Below are positions 42,550 to 50,409 of a DNA stretch of 64,000 nucleotides, in pieces. The translations under genes and the position numbers were made by a program. The DNA lies in assembly GCA_030408505.1 (NCBI GenBank), contig JAUHQI010000004.1:558001-622000 (forward strand). Reading direction: 5' to 3'. Position 1 is the first letter of the stretch; the number at the start of each line of letters is the position of its first letter. The notes below the pieces were generated by a model. That model did not search any database, had not been told where the DNA came from, and was given only the letters and a program-made list of their open reading frames with translations. This DNA comes from Candidatus Sacchlamyda saccharinae (GTDB lineage Bacteria > Chlamydiota > Chlamydiia > Chlamydiales > Rhabdochlamydiaceae).

Positions 42550-44741
42550 TCCTAGATACCACCCTAGAAAAAACCCTCGACTACTCCATTCCAAAAGAGC
42601 TGGGAACCTTGCGCGTGGGTATGCGCGTCGAGGTTCCTTTGAGAGGAAGATCGGCAAAAGGGACCATTCTTGCACTGAAAGAGAAAAGTGCTTTTCAAAC
42701 ACTCAAACCTCTCTTGAGGGCGCTAGGAGAAGAAGCCTACCTTGGAGAAGATCTTTTTGCTTTGGCTCAATGGATGAGCAAGTACTACACGGCTCCTCTT
42801 TCAAAAGTTTTAAAAGTCTTCCTTCCTCCTTCTGTTCGAGACGAGGACCAAAAACACAAAACGCAAAGCTTTGTCCGCCCTCTAAAGTCGAAGGGAGAGA
42901 TGAAAACCCTCTGTGAAAGCCTCCGAGGCAAGTTCCCAGCGCAAGCCAAAGTGCTCGATTATTTTTTAATGCATCCCAAGGGAGCTCTGCTAACAGAGCT
43001 ACTAGAGCACGCATCGAAAAGCCCGATTCAAACCCTTTGCAAAAAAGGCGTTCTCAAACAAGAAGAGGTCCAAATCGACCGCTCGCCAATTTTTGCCCAC
43101 GAGTTTTTTCCTACAAAACCTAAAACCTTAAACGCTGAGCAAAAACAAGCCTTTGATGCGATTGTTGAGTCGGCAGGGCAATTTGCTCCCCATCTTTTGT
43201 TTGGGATCACAGGGTCTGGCAAAACCGAAGTGTATCTCCAAGTCATTGAGAAAACTTTAGCTAAGGACCAAAGCATCATTTATCTCGTTCCAGAAATCGC
43301 CCTCACTTCCCAAACCATTGAACGATTTAAAGGGCGCTTTGGAGGCCAAAATATTGCCATTCTTCACCATAGACTCAGTAGCGGCGAGAGATTCGACACC
43401 TGGCATAAAATCCGCTCAGGAACAGCCAAAATCATCATTGGCGCCCGTTCTGCTATTTTCTGCCCTGCAAAAAATTTAGGACTCATTATCGTAGACGAAG
43501 AGCACGAGTCTTCCTTCAAACAAACTGAAGAGACTCCCAAATACCATGCGCGCGATGTGGCTGTTATGCGGGCAAAGCTCTCCTCATGCCCTGTTATTCT
43601 AGGCACGGCTACGCCGAGCCTAGAGAGCTATACCAATGCAAAGAACGGGCGCTATAAGCTCCACTGCCTATCCTCGCGGCCGGATAAAGCTCTGCTACCT
43701 GAAGTGACCATTGTCGATATGAAAGCGGAGTTTGACAAAGCTAAGGGCTTTACCCTTTTTTCAGACAAACTCTTGGAAGGGATCAAGCAGAGATACACAA
43801 AAGGCGAGCAGATCCTCCTTTTTCTCAACAGGCGTGGCTACCATACAAGTGCGCAATGCCCAGCGTGTTCGCATGTTGAAAATTGCCCCAATTGTGAAAT
43901 CACCCTCACCTATCATAGATCGCAAGGGACCTTAGCTTGTCACCTCTGCGATTTTAGAAAGCCCACACCAAGAAATTGCCCTAGCTGCCACAAGGACGGT
44001 CCATTGAAATTCAAAGGGGCAGGGACCGAAATGGTCGAGAGGAGCCTTCACGCCATTTTCCCCGATATCAGAACATTGCGTCTCGACGCAGACACAACCA
44101 AACATAAAGGGAGCCACGAAAGAATTTTCAAGCAATTTCGAGCTGGAAAAGCCGACATCTTAATCGGCACGCAAATGATTGCAAAAGGGCTCCATTTCCC
44201 CCTAGTGACGCTCGTGGGCGTTCTCGGACTAGATGGCTCGTTGAGCATTCCCGATTTTAGAGCGAGCGAAAACGTGTTTCAGCTCCTCACTCAGGTAGCT
44301 GGACGCTCGGGGCGCTCAGAATTAAAAGGCGAGGTCCTTATCCAAACCCATCTTCCCAAACACTCGATTATCCTCCACGCAGCAAATCAAGATTTTTCCT
44401 CATTCTACGAAGAAGAGATCGAAGTGCGTAATCTCTTTTCCTTCCCACCCTTCTCGCATCTGGTCAAGTTTTCCTTTGCTTCCGAAAACGTTCATAACTG
44501 TGAAAAGACAGCGATCCAATTTCGAGAAGATTTGATCAAACAGATGCCCGAAGAAGTGGAGCTGATGCCTGTGATCCCTTGTGGCTATGCAAAAATCAAT
44601 GGTAAGTACCGTTTTCAATTTCTCATCAAAAGCAAAAAGCTACAAAAGATACTGCCCACGATCCAAAGGATGCGCGGGCAGTATAACCACAAAGGGGTAC
44701 GTCTCTCAATCGACGTCGACCCCCTTACGACGTACTTTTAG
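42531..44741 (+). CDS. priA: Primosomal replication-restart helicase PriA
   Basis: 736 residues. N-terminal DNA-binding domain (about 1-100) and winged-helix region, then the helicase with GITGSGKTEV (Walker A, about 227-236) and VDEEHESSFKQ (Walker B). A zinc-binding block with eight cysteines follows (CPACSHVENCPNC ... CHLCDF ... CPSC, about 445-485), then motifs V and VI (IGTQMIAKGLHFP, QVAGRSGRS). PriA recognises stalled or collapsed forks and reloads the replisome. The start overlaps the preceding small gene by 19 bases. The 3' end overlaps the convergent membrane-protein gene by 17 bases. Adjacent to lysS-cysS in C. trachomatis as well, to my recollection. Confidence 0.95.
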   Translation: MPIAEVVLDTTLEKTLDYSIPKELGTLRVGMRVEVPLRGRSAKGTILALKEKSAFQTLKPLLRALGEEAYLGEDLFALAQWMSKYYTAPLSKVLKVFLPPSVRDEDQKHKTQSFVRPLKSKGEMKTLCESLRGKFPAQAKVLDYFLMHPKGALLTELLEHASKSPIQTLCKKGVLKQEEVQIDRSPIFAHEFFPTKPKTLNAEQKQAFDAIVESAGQFAPHLLFGITGSGKTEVYLQVIEKTLAKDQSIIYLVPEIALTSQTIERFKGRFGGQNIAILHHRLSSGERFDTWHKIRSGTAKIIIGARSAIFCPAKNLGLIIVDEEHESSFKQTEETPKYHARDVAVMRAKLSSCPVILGTATPSLESYTNAKNGRYKLHCLSSRPDKALLPEVTIVDMKAEFDKAKGFTLFSDKLLEGIKQRYTKGEQILLFLNRRGYHTSAQCPACSHVENCPNCEITLTYHRSQGTLACHLCDFRKPTPRNCPSCHKDGPLKFKGAGTEMVERSLHAIFPDIRTLRLDADTTKHKGSHERIFKQFRAGKADILIGTQMIAKGLHFPLVTLVGVLGLDGSLSIPDFRASENVFQLLTQVAGRSGRSELKGEVLIQTHLPKHSIILHAANQDFSSFYEEEIEVRNLFSFPPFSHLVKFSFASENVHNCEKTAIQFREDLIKQMPEEVELMPVIPCGYAKINGKYRFQFLIKSKKLQKILPTIQRMRGQYNHKGVRLSIDVDPLTTYF

Positions 44742-45141
44742 AACTTCCTAGAGCCAAGCTTTGCAATAGCTGTCCAACTGCGCCGGTAACGTCAGACCAG
44801 AACGGTCCTCCTTTTTTACCAATTGCCTTAGCCATCGATAGCGAAATTGTTCCGTAAAGAGCTGAACTCACAAAACCAACAAAGCTAATGCTAAAGAAGC
44901 TTGAAATAGAAAAAATACCAAACGCAACAACCATGATCAGAGAGATCAGAGGATATTTATCTCGAAAAAATTCGATATCGTTAATGAACTCAAAAGATAG
45001 TTTTGAAAACTCATTCCGATAGGTAGTTTCTTCTTCTTTCTTTTCAACTTTGCCCTCCCCCTCTTCTGCTGGGGGGCGCTGAAAGAAAAGCATAGGGTTT
45101 GGAATCGTAAAAGTAATGCCACCAATGCCTTCATCTGCCAT
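44725..45141 (-). CDS. Small membrane protein with bilobed hydrophobic domain (Inc-like)
   Basis: 138 residues. A charged N-terminal half (EGEGKVEKKEEETTYRNEF) is followed by two hydrophobic helices separated by only a few residues (YPLISLIMVVAFGIFSISSF, about 71-90, and SFVGFVSSALYGTISLSMA, about 93-111), then a short soluble tail. The paired-helix lobe is the recognisable trait of chlamydial inclusion-membrane proteins, which are type III secreted and inserted into the vacuole membrane. Proteins of other kinds share this shape, so the assignment is tentative. The GGAGG ribosome site lies in a short hairpin (45149-45164). Confidence 0.55.
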   Translation of the reverse strand: MADEGIGGITFTIPNPMLFFQRPPAEEGEGKVEKKEEETTYRNEFSKLSFEFINDIEFFRDKYPLISLIMVVAFGIFSISSFFSISFVGFVSSALYGTISLSMAKAIGKKGGPFWSDVTGAVGQLLQSLALGSSKSTS

Positions 45142-45148
45142 GATAGAC

Positions 45149-45164
45149 CTCCGTTTTTGCGGAG
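45149..45164 (-). promoter_or_regulatory. Hairpin over the ribosome-binding site of the 45141 gene
   Basis: Minus strand: CTCCG (45164-45160) pairs with CGGAG (45153-45149), the second arm being part of the GGAGG Shine-Dalgarno; the loop is CAAAAA. Confidence 0.45.
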
Positions 45165-45227
45165 ATTATATGTGCAAAGAAAAATTTTGTTCAAGACAAA
45201 AAACCGCACCCTGTTATCATGCTTGCC

Positions 45228-45830
45228 ATGATTGAAGTACAAAGAAGAGTACATCTTCGAGAAATCGATCTAAAAGCTATTGAAAGGCAAGGGACCTTTC
45301 TTGGATCACGCATCCTCACCGACACCTATTACGACACACCCGAATTCCGCTATACCACCAGTGATATTTGGCTTCGCGAGCGCGAATGCAAGTTTGAGCT
45401 CAAAATTGGCGTGCGCGGAATCCAGGGGGAGATCGACCGCTATAAAGAGATCCTTGATGAGGGGGAAATCCACGAAAAGCTTGGTCTTGATAAAAAAGAA
45501 AAAGACCTCTCCAAAGCACTTTATAAGGGGAAAATTTTCCCTTACGCCACATTCCAGACAGCCAGGCGCAAATACCAAATTGAAGAGTATACAATCGATC
45601 TAGACCTAGCCTACTTTGATGATTTCATCTACCGAATCGCCGAAATTGAGCTCCTCGTGAGTACCGAAGGAAAAGTACCTGCTGCAGAAAAATCAATCGA
45701 CGACTTCATCAAAAAGCTCGGGATAGATTATAGACGCCCGATCAAGCCAAAACTCATCGAATTCCTCTCCCAGAAAAACCCGACCCACTACCAAGCTCTT
45801 GTCGCCTCCGGCATCGTCACCCCAGCATAG
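45228..45830 (+). CDS. CYTH-domain protein (triphosphate hydrolase/cyclase superfamily)
   Basis: 200 residues from the ATG at 45228; an in-frame ATG 9 bases upstream is also possible. The CYTH fold is recognised by the N-terminal MIEVQRRV strand (a relaxed ExExK motif), DTYYDTPEFRYTTSDIWLRER and ECKFELKIGV, and DLDLAYFDDFIYRIAEIEL near 145. Members hydrolyse thiamine triphosphate or inorganic triphosphate, or make cAMP, using a ring of charged residues in a beta-tunnel. The exact substrate is not readable. It stands alone between a divergent membrane-protein gene and a large inverted-repeat element. Confidence 0.75.
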   Translation: MIEVQRRVHLREIDLKAIERQGTFLGSRILTDTYYDTPEFRYTTSDIWLRERECKFELKIGVRGIQGEIDRYKEILDEGEIHEKLGLDKKEKDLSKALYKGKIFPYATFQTARRKYQIEEYTIDLDLAYFDDFIYRIAEIELLVSTEGKVPAAEKSIDDFIKKLGIDYRRPIKPKLIEFLSQKNPTHYQALVASGIVTPA

Positions 45831-45866
45831 GTTTTAAGATTTTGTTATATCTTCATTAGAAGTGTA

Positions 45867-46217
45867 ACTAGGGCCACCGTAGTTTTTTTGCGGTGCGAGC
45901 TTTCAGGTCGCCCCGTCCGGTAGCTCCGCCCACCTCGCTGTCGCTTCGCAGAGCCCATTCAATTGCAGTTAAGCGCTCACTAAATTTCATGTGGCCCTGC
46001 GCGGGACACGGAGGAGGGCTGTGCCCGACAGAGTGCCCAAGCAGCCGATGGCTATTATGGCAATGAGAAATCGGTCCGTGTGAAGCAGGATAGTGTTCCA
46101 CACAGACTCCTGAGCGTAGGATCCGATTTATCGCAGCCAGAATAGCTCAAGACGCCAGAGGCGCTGGACGGGGCGACCTGAAAGCTCGCCCCGCAAAAAA
46201 ACTATGGTGGCCCCAGT
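45867..46217. repeat. 351-bp element with 52-bp terminal inverted repeats (MITE-like)
   Basis: The left end (45867-45918) and right end (46166-46217) are inverted copies matching at 49 of 52 positions: ACTAGGGCCACCGTAGTTTT on the left and ACTGGGGCCACCATAGTTTT from the right. The 247-bp centre is GC-richer than its surroundings and has no convincing gene; a 77-codon frame inside it (45868-46101) runs through the left repeat. It fills the space between the convergent CYTH and lysS genes and would fold into a very strong hairpin, so it may also terminate both. No clear target-site duplication is seen. Confidence 0.85.
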
Positions 46218-46248
46218 CATTTCAAAAGCCACTAAACAATTCCAAAGT

Positions 46249-48537
46249 CTATTCTTCGGGGCGCATAACGGGAAAGAAGAGGACGTCTCGGATGGAATTG
46301 ACTCCGGTAAAGAGCATGCATAGTCGATCGATCCCAATACCAAAACCACCAGTAGGTGGCATCCCTTGGCAAATGGCCTCAATAAACTCTTCATCGAGAG
46401 GGTTTGCTTCCTCATCACCACCTCGAAGGAGTTTCGCCTGATCTACAAGCAACTCCCGTTGCAATACGGGATCGTTGAGTTCGGTATAAGCATTGCAACA
46501 CTCCATCCCTAGAATAAAAGTCTCAAAGCGCTCAACAATGCCTTGCGCCCGCTCTTTGGGATCGCGGTGCAGCTTACAAAGAGGTGTCGTCTCTATAGGG
46601 TGATCAGTGATGTGGTGCGGTTGAATCAGGTGCTCTTCAGCAAATTCCTCAAACAGCATCGCAATCAAAAGCCCTCTTGGCAGATCTTTGAGCTTTTCAG
46701 GGCCCACTAATGGCTTTAATTTTGTCTTCATCTCTTCATCACTCAGAGCATCCACGTCGATTTTTCCATAATTATTGATGGCCTCTTTCATCGTCATCCG
46801 AATCCATGGCGTTTTAAAATCGATTTCGTAGCTATTCCCCTTCTTATCTTCTCGCTTGCCTATGCAAGTAGTTCCAAAAACATCAAGGGCGAGCTTCTCA
46901 TAGAGATTTTCGATATAGGTCATTACATCGTTGTAATCCCAGTACGCAGCGTAGGCTTCTAGCATTGTGAATTCAGGGTTGTGCGTTTTATCGATACCCT
47001 CATTGCGAAAGACCTTGCCAATCTCATAGACCTTGTTCATGCCCCCTACTACGAGCTTCTTAAGAGCTATCTCTAAGGCAATGCGACAATACATGTCCTG
47101 CGATAGAGCATTGTGGTGGGTAATGAAAGGTTTGGCACTGGCCCCGCCATAAATGTTTTGCAAGACGGGCGTTTCGACTTCCATAAACCCAAAATCTGCA
47201 AAGTATTTGCGGATTCCAGCAACTAACTGACTGCGCAGACGGAGCTGCTCTCCGACTTCTGGATTGGCAATCAAATCGAGCCAACGCTTGCGGTAGCGGG
47301 TCCCCTTATCGGCAATCCCTTTGTGTTTATCGGGAAGAGGAAGTAGCGTTTTACAAAGAAGAGTTATCTCTTTTGCAAAAAGGGTCAGTTCACCCTTCTG
47401 CGTGCGAAATAAAAATCCACTCACTCCAATGATATCGCCAAGGTCGAGTTTTTTCTCAATGAACTTGATCGGCATCATCTGGTCTCCCAGACCAGTTACC
47501 TTTGTGTGTTCTTTGTTGAAAAGAACTTGAATCTTGCTCGTCTCATCGAGAATCTGGGCAAAAATGTTCGCGCCCATCGGTCTAAACAAGAGAATGCGCC
47601 CAGCAACCTTTGCATCGTCGGTCTTCCCTTCCGCGGCCTCTTCGTAGGTGCCAATCTCTTGACCTTCATATTTCGAAATCAAATCCCGAGCAACATTGGT
47701 CGGCATGAACTTAGCCGGATAAGGATCGATCCCCAGCTCCTGAATCTCATGCAGCTTACCAAGCCTTGTCTGATATGCTTCTTGGCTATGATAATCGGGC
47801 TCTGGGATCTCAACAGGAATAGTTCGGTTCTCTAGAAGAGATCCTTCCCCCATTTCAGGATGATCTGCATCGAGCAGATACATCTTAAATTGGCCACCAC
47901 AATGCTTTTCTACGAGCATTTTCAGCTCTTCTAAAGCTCTTGCAACCTCAAAAAGGGAAGTGTGCTCGAGTCCTTCAATGACAAGAGCTGCATTTTTTGT
48001 CTCTGCAGTAATTTTTGTTTTGTCACACTCGCGATAGTTCCAGGCCTTACATGTGATCTCAGCATCATCGCGATAAATGATCTCTCCAGACAAGGCCGTC
48101 TCAGCCTCCTCTGCACCAATGGCCCGAAACGTCTCATCGCCCTTGGCAACCGTCAATCGAACCGAGCCCTCAACCTTGTCGAGGTCATCGGCCCCTGCCG
48201 GCACCGAGTGCTTCAAGGAAATACTATTATACAAATTCACCAGCGGGCTGATATTGGGAAGCTCTTTCCCCTTAACGACACGTCTTAAGAGTGCATCAAC
48301 AGAACATCTTGCTTTCGCTGGTTTGTAGCCGAATGAGCGATAAGCCTCGCGCCAATCTTTGAGCTTATCCACCTCATTGAGGTCGACCTCTCCGTATTGC
48401 TTTTGGGCTCCTTTCTCGGTGGCCCGCAAAACATCTAGCCCCTCGCTACCAGAATTATCGATCCCTTTTGCTATAAGAATCCCAATTTTTAAACCGGGGA
48501 ATTTTTCCCATACTTGTTGCTCTACTACAATTGCCAT
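46249..48537 (-). CDS. lysS: Lysyl-tRNA synthetase with N-terminal B3/4 domain
   Basis: 762 residues, about 235 more than usual. Residues 1-235 form a B3/4 domain of the kind found in PheRS beta and as a free protein: EKFPGLKIGILIAKGIDN, CSVDALLRRVVKGKELP, GEIIYRDDAEITCKAW and NAALVIEGLEHT. The class II LysRS follows: an anticodon-binding OB fold (about 300-385), motif 2 (VYEIGKVFRNEG, about 528-539) and motif 3 (GFGIGIDRLCMLF). LysRS charges tRNA-Lys; B3/4 domains in PheRS hydrolyse mischarged tRNA. Editing or tRNA binding by the extra domain is inference. The frame is unbroken and a single start with GGAAGTAGG is present. Confidence 0.93.
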   Translation of the reverse strand: MAIVVEQQVWEKFPGLKIGILIAKGIDNSGSEGLDVLRATEKGAQKQYGEVDLNEVDKLKDWREAYRSFGYKPAKARCSVDALLRRVVKGKELPNISPLVNLYNSISLKHSVPAGADDLDKVEGSVRLTVAKGDETFRAIGAEEAETALSGEIIYRDDAEITCKAWNYRECDKTKITAETKNAALVIEGLEHTSLFEVARALEELKMLVEKHCGGQFKMYLLDADHPEMGEGSLLENRTIPVEIPEPDYHSQEAYQTRLGKLHEIQELGIDPYPAKFMPTNVARDLISKYEGQEIGTYEEAAEGKTDDAKVAGRILLFRPMGANIFAQILDETSKIQVLFNKEHTKVTGLGDQMMPIKFIEKKLDLGDIIGVSGFLFRTQKGELTLFAKEITLLCKTLLPLPDKHKGIADKGTRYRKRWLDLIANPEVGEQLRLRSQLVAGIRKYFADFGFMEVETPVLQNIYGGASAKPFITHHNALSQDMYCRIALEIALKKLVVGGMNKVYEIGKVFRNEGIDKTHNPEFTMLEAYAAYWDYNDVMTYIENLYEKLALDVFGTTCIGKREDKKGNSYEIDFKTPWIRMTMKEAINNYGKIDVDALSDEEMKTKLKPLVGPEKLKDLPRGLLIAMLFEEFAEEHLIQPHHITDHPIETTPLCKLHRDPKERAQGIVERFETFILGMECCNAYTELNDPVLQRELLVDQAKLLRGGDEEANPLDEEFIEAICQGMPPTGGFGIGIDRLCMLFTGVNSIRDVLFFPVMRPEE

Positions 48538-48643
48538 GCCTACTTCCAGATTGTTAATCCCTCACATAATACAGAACAAGACGCTTCTAGAACAGAAATT
48601 TTACCTACCTTGGGTTAAAGCGGAACCATTCATTCAAGTTTTT

Positions 48644-48672
48644 TTGACAACAACAGTTAGAAATTGCAAAAT
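48644..48672 (+). promoter_or_regulatory. Promoter of the five-gene accessory cluster
   Basis: TTGACA (48644-48649) is perfect; with 17-bp spacing the -10 is CAAAAT (48667-48672), a weaker match. The first gene of the cluster starts at 48701. No other promoter-like sequence was seen up to 54.5 kb. Confidence 0.5.
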
Positions 48673-48700
48673 ATATTTTTTTAAAAAAGTAGAGATCTCA

Positions 48701-49621
48701 ATGAAAGTCTTAATCACAGGTTCGAAAGGATTAGTTGGATCTGCCCTTTCCAGTGCTCTCCATGCTCTAAATATAGATGTAGTTGGAGTAGACAATCGAG
48801 CAGAAATTGGAGATCCAGAATATGGGGATATTTTGGATGAAAACTGCATATACCCCCTTGCAGACAGAGTTGACGGCATCGTCCACTTAGCTGCTATTTC
48901 CAGAGTAATCGATGGAGAAAAGAACCCACAGTTATGTTGGTCTACAAATGTAGATGGAACAGCAATTATCACAGATTCTGCGTTAACTTCTTCGAAAAAA
49001 CCCTGGGTAATTTACGCAAGCAGCCGAGAAGTTTATGGGCAACCAGAAACATTTCCTGTTAAAGAGACAGCTCCACTCATTCCAGTAAATATATATGGAA
49101 AGTCTAAATGTGCTGCAGAAGCTATTGTTGAGAAAGCAAAAGAAAAAGGCCTACGGGGATCCATCGTTCGTTTTTCAAATGTTTTTGGCAGTGTCAATGA
49201 TTACCCAGACAGAGTGATTCCAGCTTTTTGTAGAGCAGCAGCTGAAGGGAATCCTATTCGCGTTGATGGAGAAAGTAACCTTTTTGACTTTACCTACTTG
49301 GAAGATGTGCTCCAGGGCATACTCTCCATTATTCGACTCCTATCTCAACACGACCAACCTCTCCCCCCTATCCACCTCACAAGTGGAGCCGCTGTTAGCT
49401 TAGGACAAATAGCTCAAATAGCAAAGCTAGCTAGTCCATACTCCATTAAAATATATGAAGAAGCCTCTAGATCCTATGATGTCTCTCAGTTCTGGGGAGA
49501 TACAACAAGAGCGCGCGAGCTCTTAAACTGGCAAGCGTGCGTCAATGTGACTGAAGGTATGCATCGCCTTATTAACCAATTCCGTTTATCTAATTCTTCC
49601 AACCAACTGCTGGAAGCATGA
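48701..49621 (+). CDS. NAD-dependent sugar epimerase/dehydratase
   Basis: 306 residues from the ATG at 48701; the long open frame before it lies inside lysS sequence on the other strand. It is a short-chain (extended SDR) enzyme: TGSKGLVGSAL with GxxGxxG (7-13) for NAD, IVHLAAIS, ASSREVYG, and the catalytic Y132-x3-K136 (IYGKSK). The closest general type is UDP-glucose 4-epimerase/dehydratase. It probably makes or epimerises a nucleotide sugar. It opens a run of five genes; its stop overlaps the next start (ATGATG). The sequence is AT-richer than neighbouring core genes, a sign of transfer. Confidence 0.88.
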   Translation: MKVLITGSKGLVGSALSSALHALNIDVVGVDNRAEIGDPEYGDILDENCIYPLADRVDGIVHLAAISRVIDGEKNPQLCWSTNVDGTAIITDSALTSSKKPWVIYASSREVYGQPETFPVKETAPLIPVNIYGKSKCAAEAIVEKAKEKGLRGSIVRFSNVFGSVNDYPDRVIPAFCRAAAEGNPIRVDGESNLFDFTYLEDVLQGILSIIRLLSQHDQPLPPIHLTSGAAVSLGQIAQIAKLASPYSIKIYEEASRSYDVSQFWGDTTRARELLNWQACVNVTEGMHRLINQFRLSNSSNQLLEA

Positions 49622-50310
49622 TGTTTGATAGCTTTACCTCGCAGCCCAAAAAAAGCCTTCTATTACTCAGGCACGGACATCGCGAAAAGACTCCTAAGAA
49701 TTCATTCGGGAATGAGCTGCCCCTGACATTAGAGGGAAAGCAAAGAGCATTTTCACTGGGTCAAACCATTCGAGATTTGAAAATTGGAGAATGCCATACA
49801 AGCCCCCTCTTGAGATGTGTACAGACGGCAGAAAAAATTCTAGAGGGCTCTAATCAAAAAATTGAGATCAAGAATTCCAAAATTCTAGGAGATCCAGGTC
49901 CTTTCATTTCAGACCCTGTGGAAGCTGGACCACTTTTTTTAGAAACTCCTCTTGAATCTATTGCGCAAGCGATTGTCGACAACCAAAAGCTCCCTGGGAT
50001 GCGCACGCTAGAAGAAGGGAGCCATCTATTTGTACGCCATGTTTTACAAGTTGGTAAATTGCCCTGCATAATGATTTCACATGATATTATCATTTCCCTC
50101 CTTTGCTGCTTTTTTTTCAAATCCCATAATGCTCAAAAATTCATGCCAAACTATCTAGAAGGCCTCTCTATTACCAGGGAGAACAGTCACATTATTGTAC
50201 ACTTAGAAAAATACAATGAGCCAAAAAAGTTGGGTTTAGGCGAGGAGGCTCCTCAAATTTTTCATCGGCGAAAAGCAGCCGTGTTCATAGACACTGGCGC
50301 GATATGTTGA
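49618..50310 (+). CDS. Histidine-phosphatase (phosphoglycerate mutase-like) protein
   Basis: 230 residues from the first of two adjacent ATGs at 49618; overlaps the epimerase stop by four bases. The catalytic motif LLLRHGHR (R18-H19-G20) and SPLLRCVQTAEKIL (the conserved Arg) are clear; ISHDIIIS (about 154) brings the second His. The branch cannot be named from sequence; members remove phosphate from sugars, nucleotides or proteins. Within this cluster a phosphorylated sugar is the obvious candidate substrate. The last 25 codons lie in a repeat (50229-50370) also found at 60.4 kb, so the C-terminus may be altered. Confidence 0.8.
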   Translation: MMFDSFTSQPKKSLLLLRHGHREKTPKNSFGNELPLTLEGKQRAFSLGQTIRDLKIGECHTSPLLRCVQTAEKILEGSNQKIEIKNSKILGDPGPFISDPVEAGPLFLETPLESIAQAIVDNQKLPGMRTLEEGSHLFVRHVLQVGKLPCIMISHDIIISLLCCFFFKSHNAQKFMPNYLEGLSITRENSHIIVHLEKYNEPKKLGLGEEAPQIFHRRKAAVFIDTGAIC

Positions 50311-50370
50311 TGGAAAATATGAGAAAAAGCCGACGAAGCTCAAGCCCAAGTTTTGAATTGGTTTGGGTAT
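50229..50370. repeat. Dispersed repeat family 2, copy R1
   Basis: Shares AGGCTCCTCAA and GTGTTCATAGACAC with R2 (60445-60548), in the same order and spacing. Its right end (50345-50370) is, with one mismatch, the reverse complement of most of R3 (58760-58796). It lies at the junction between the histidine-phosphatase and GT4 genes and includes the end of the former. Confidence 0.7.
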
Positions 50371-50409
50371 GTCTTGCACAAATTTGAACCGGAGCATATG
50401 CTCTATTCG

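Noticed and set aside
45868-46101. 77-codon frame on the minus strand within the 351-bp element
   Set aside because: It runs through the inverted terminal repeat, lacks a ribosome site and looks like a by-product of the GC-rich repeat.
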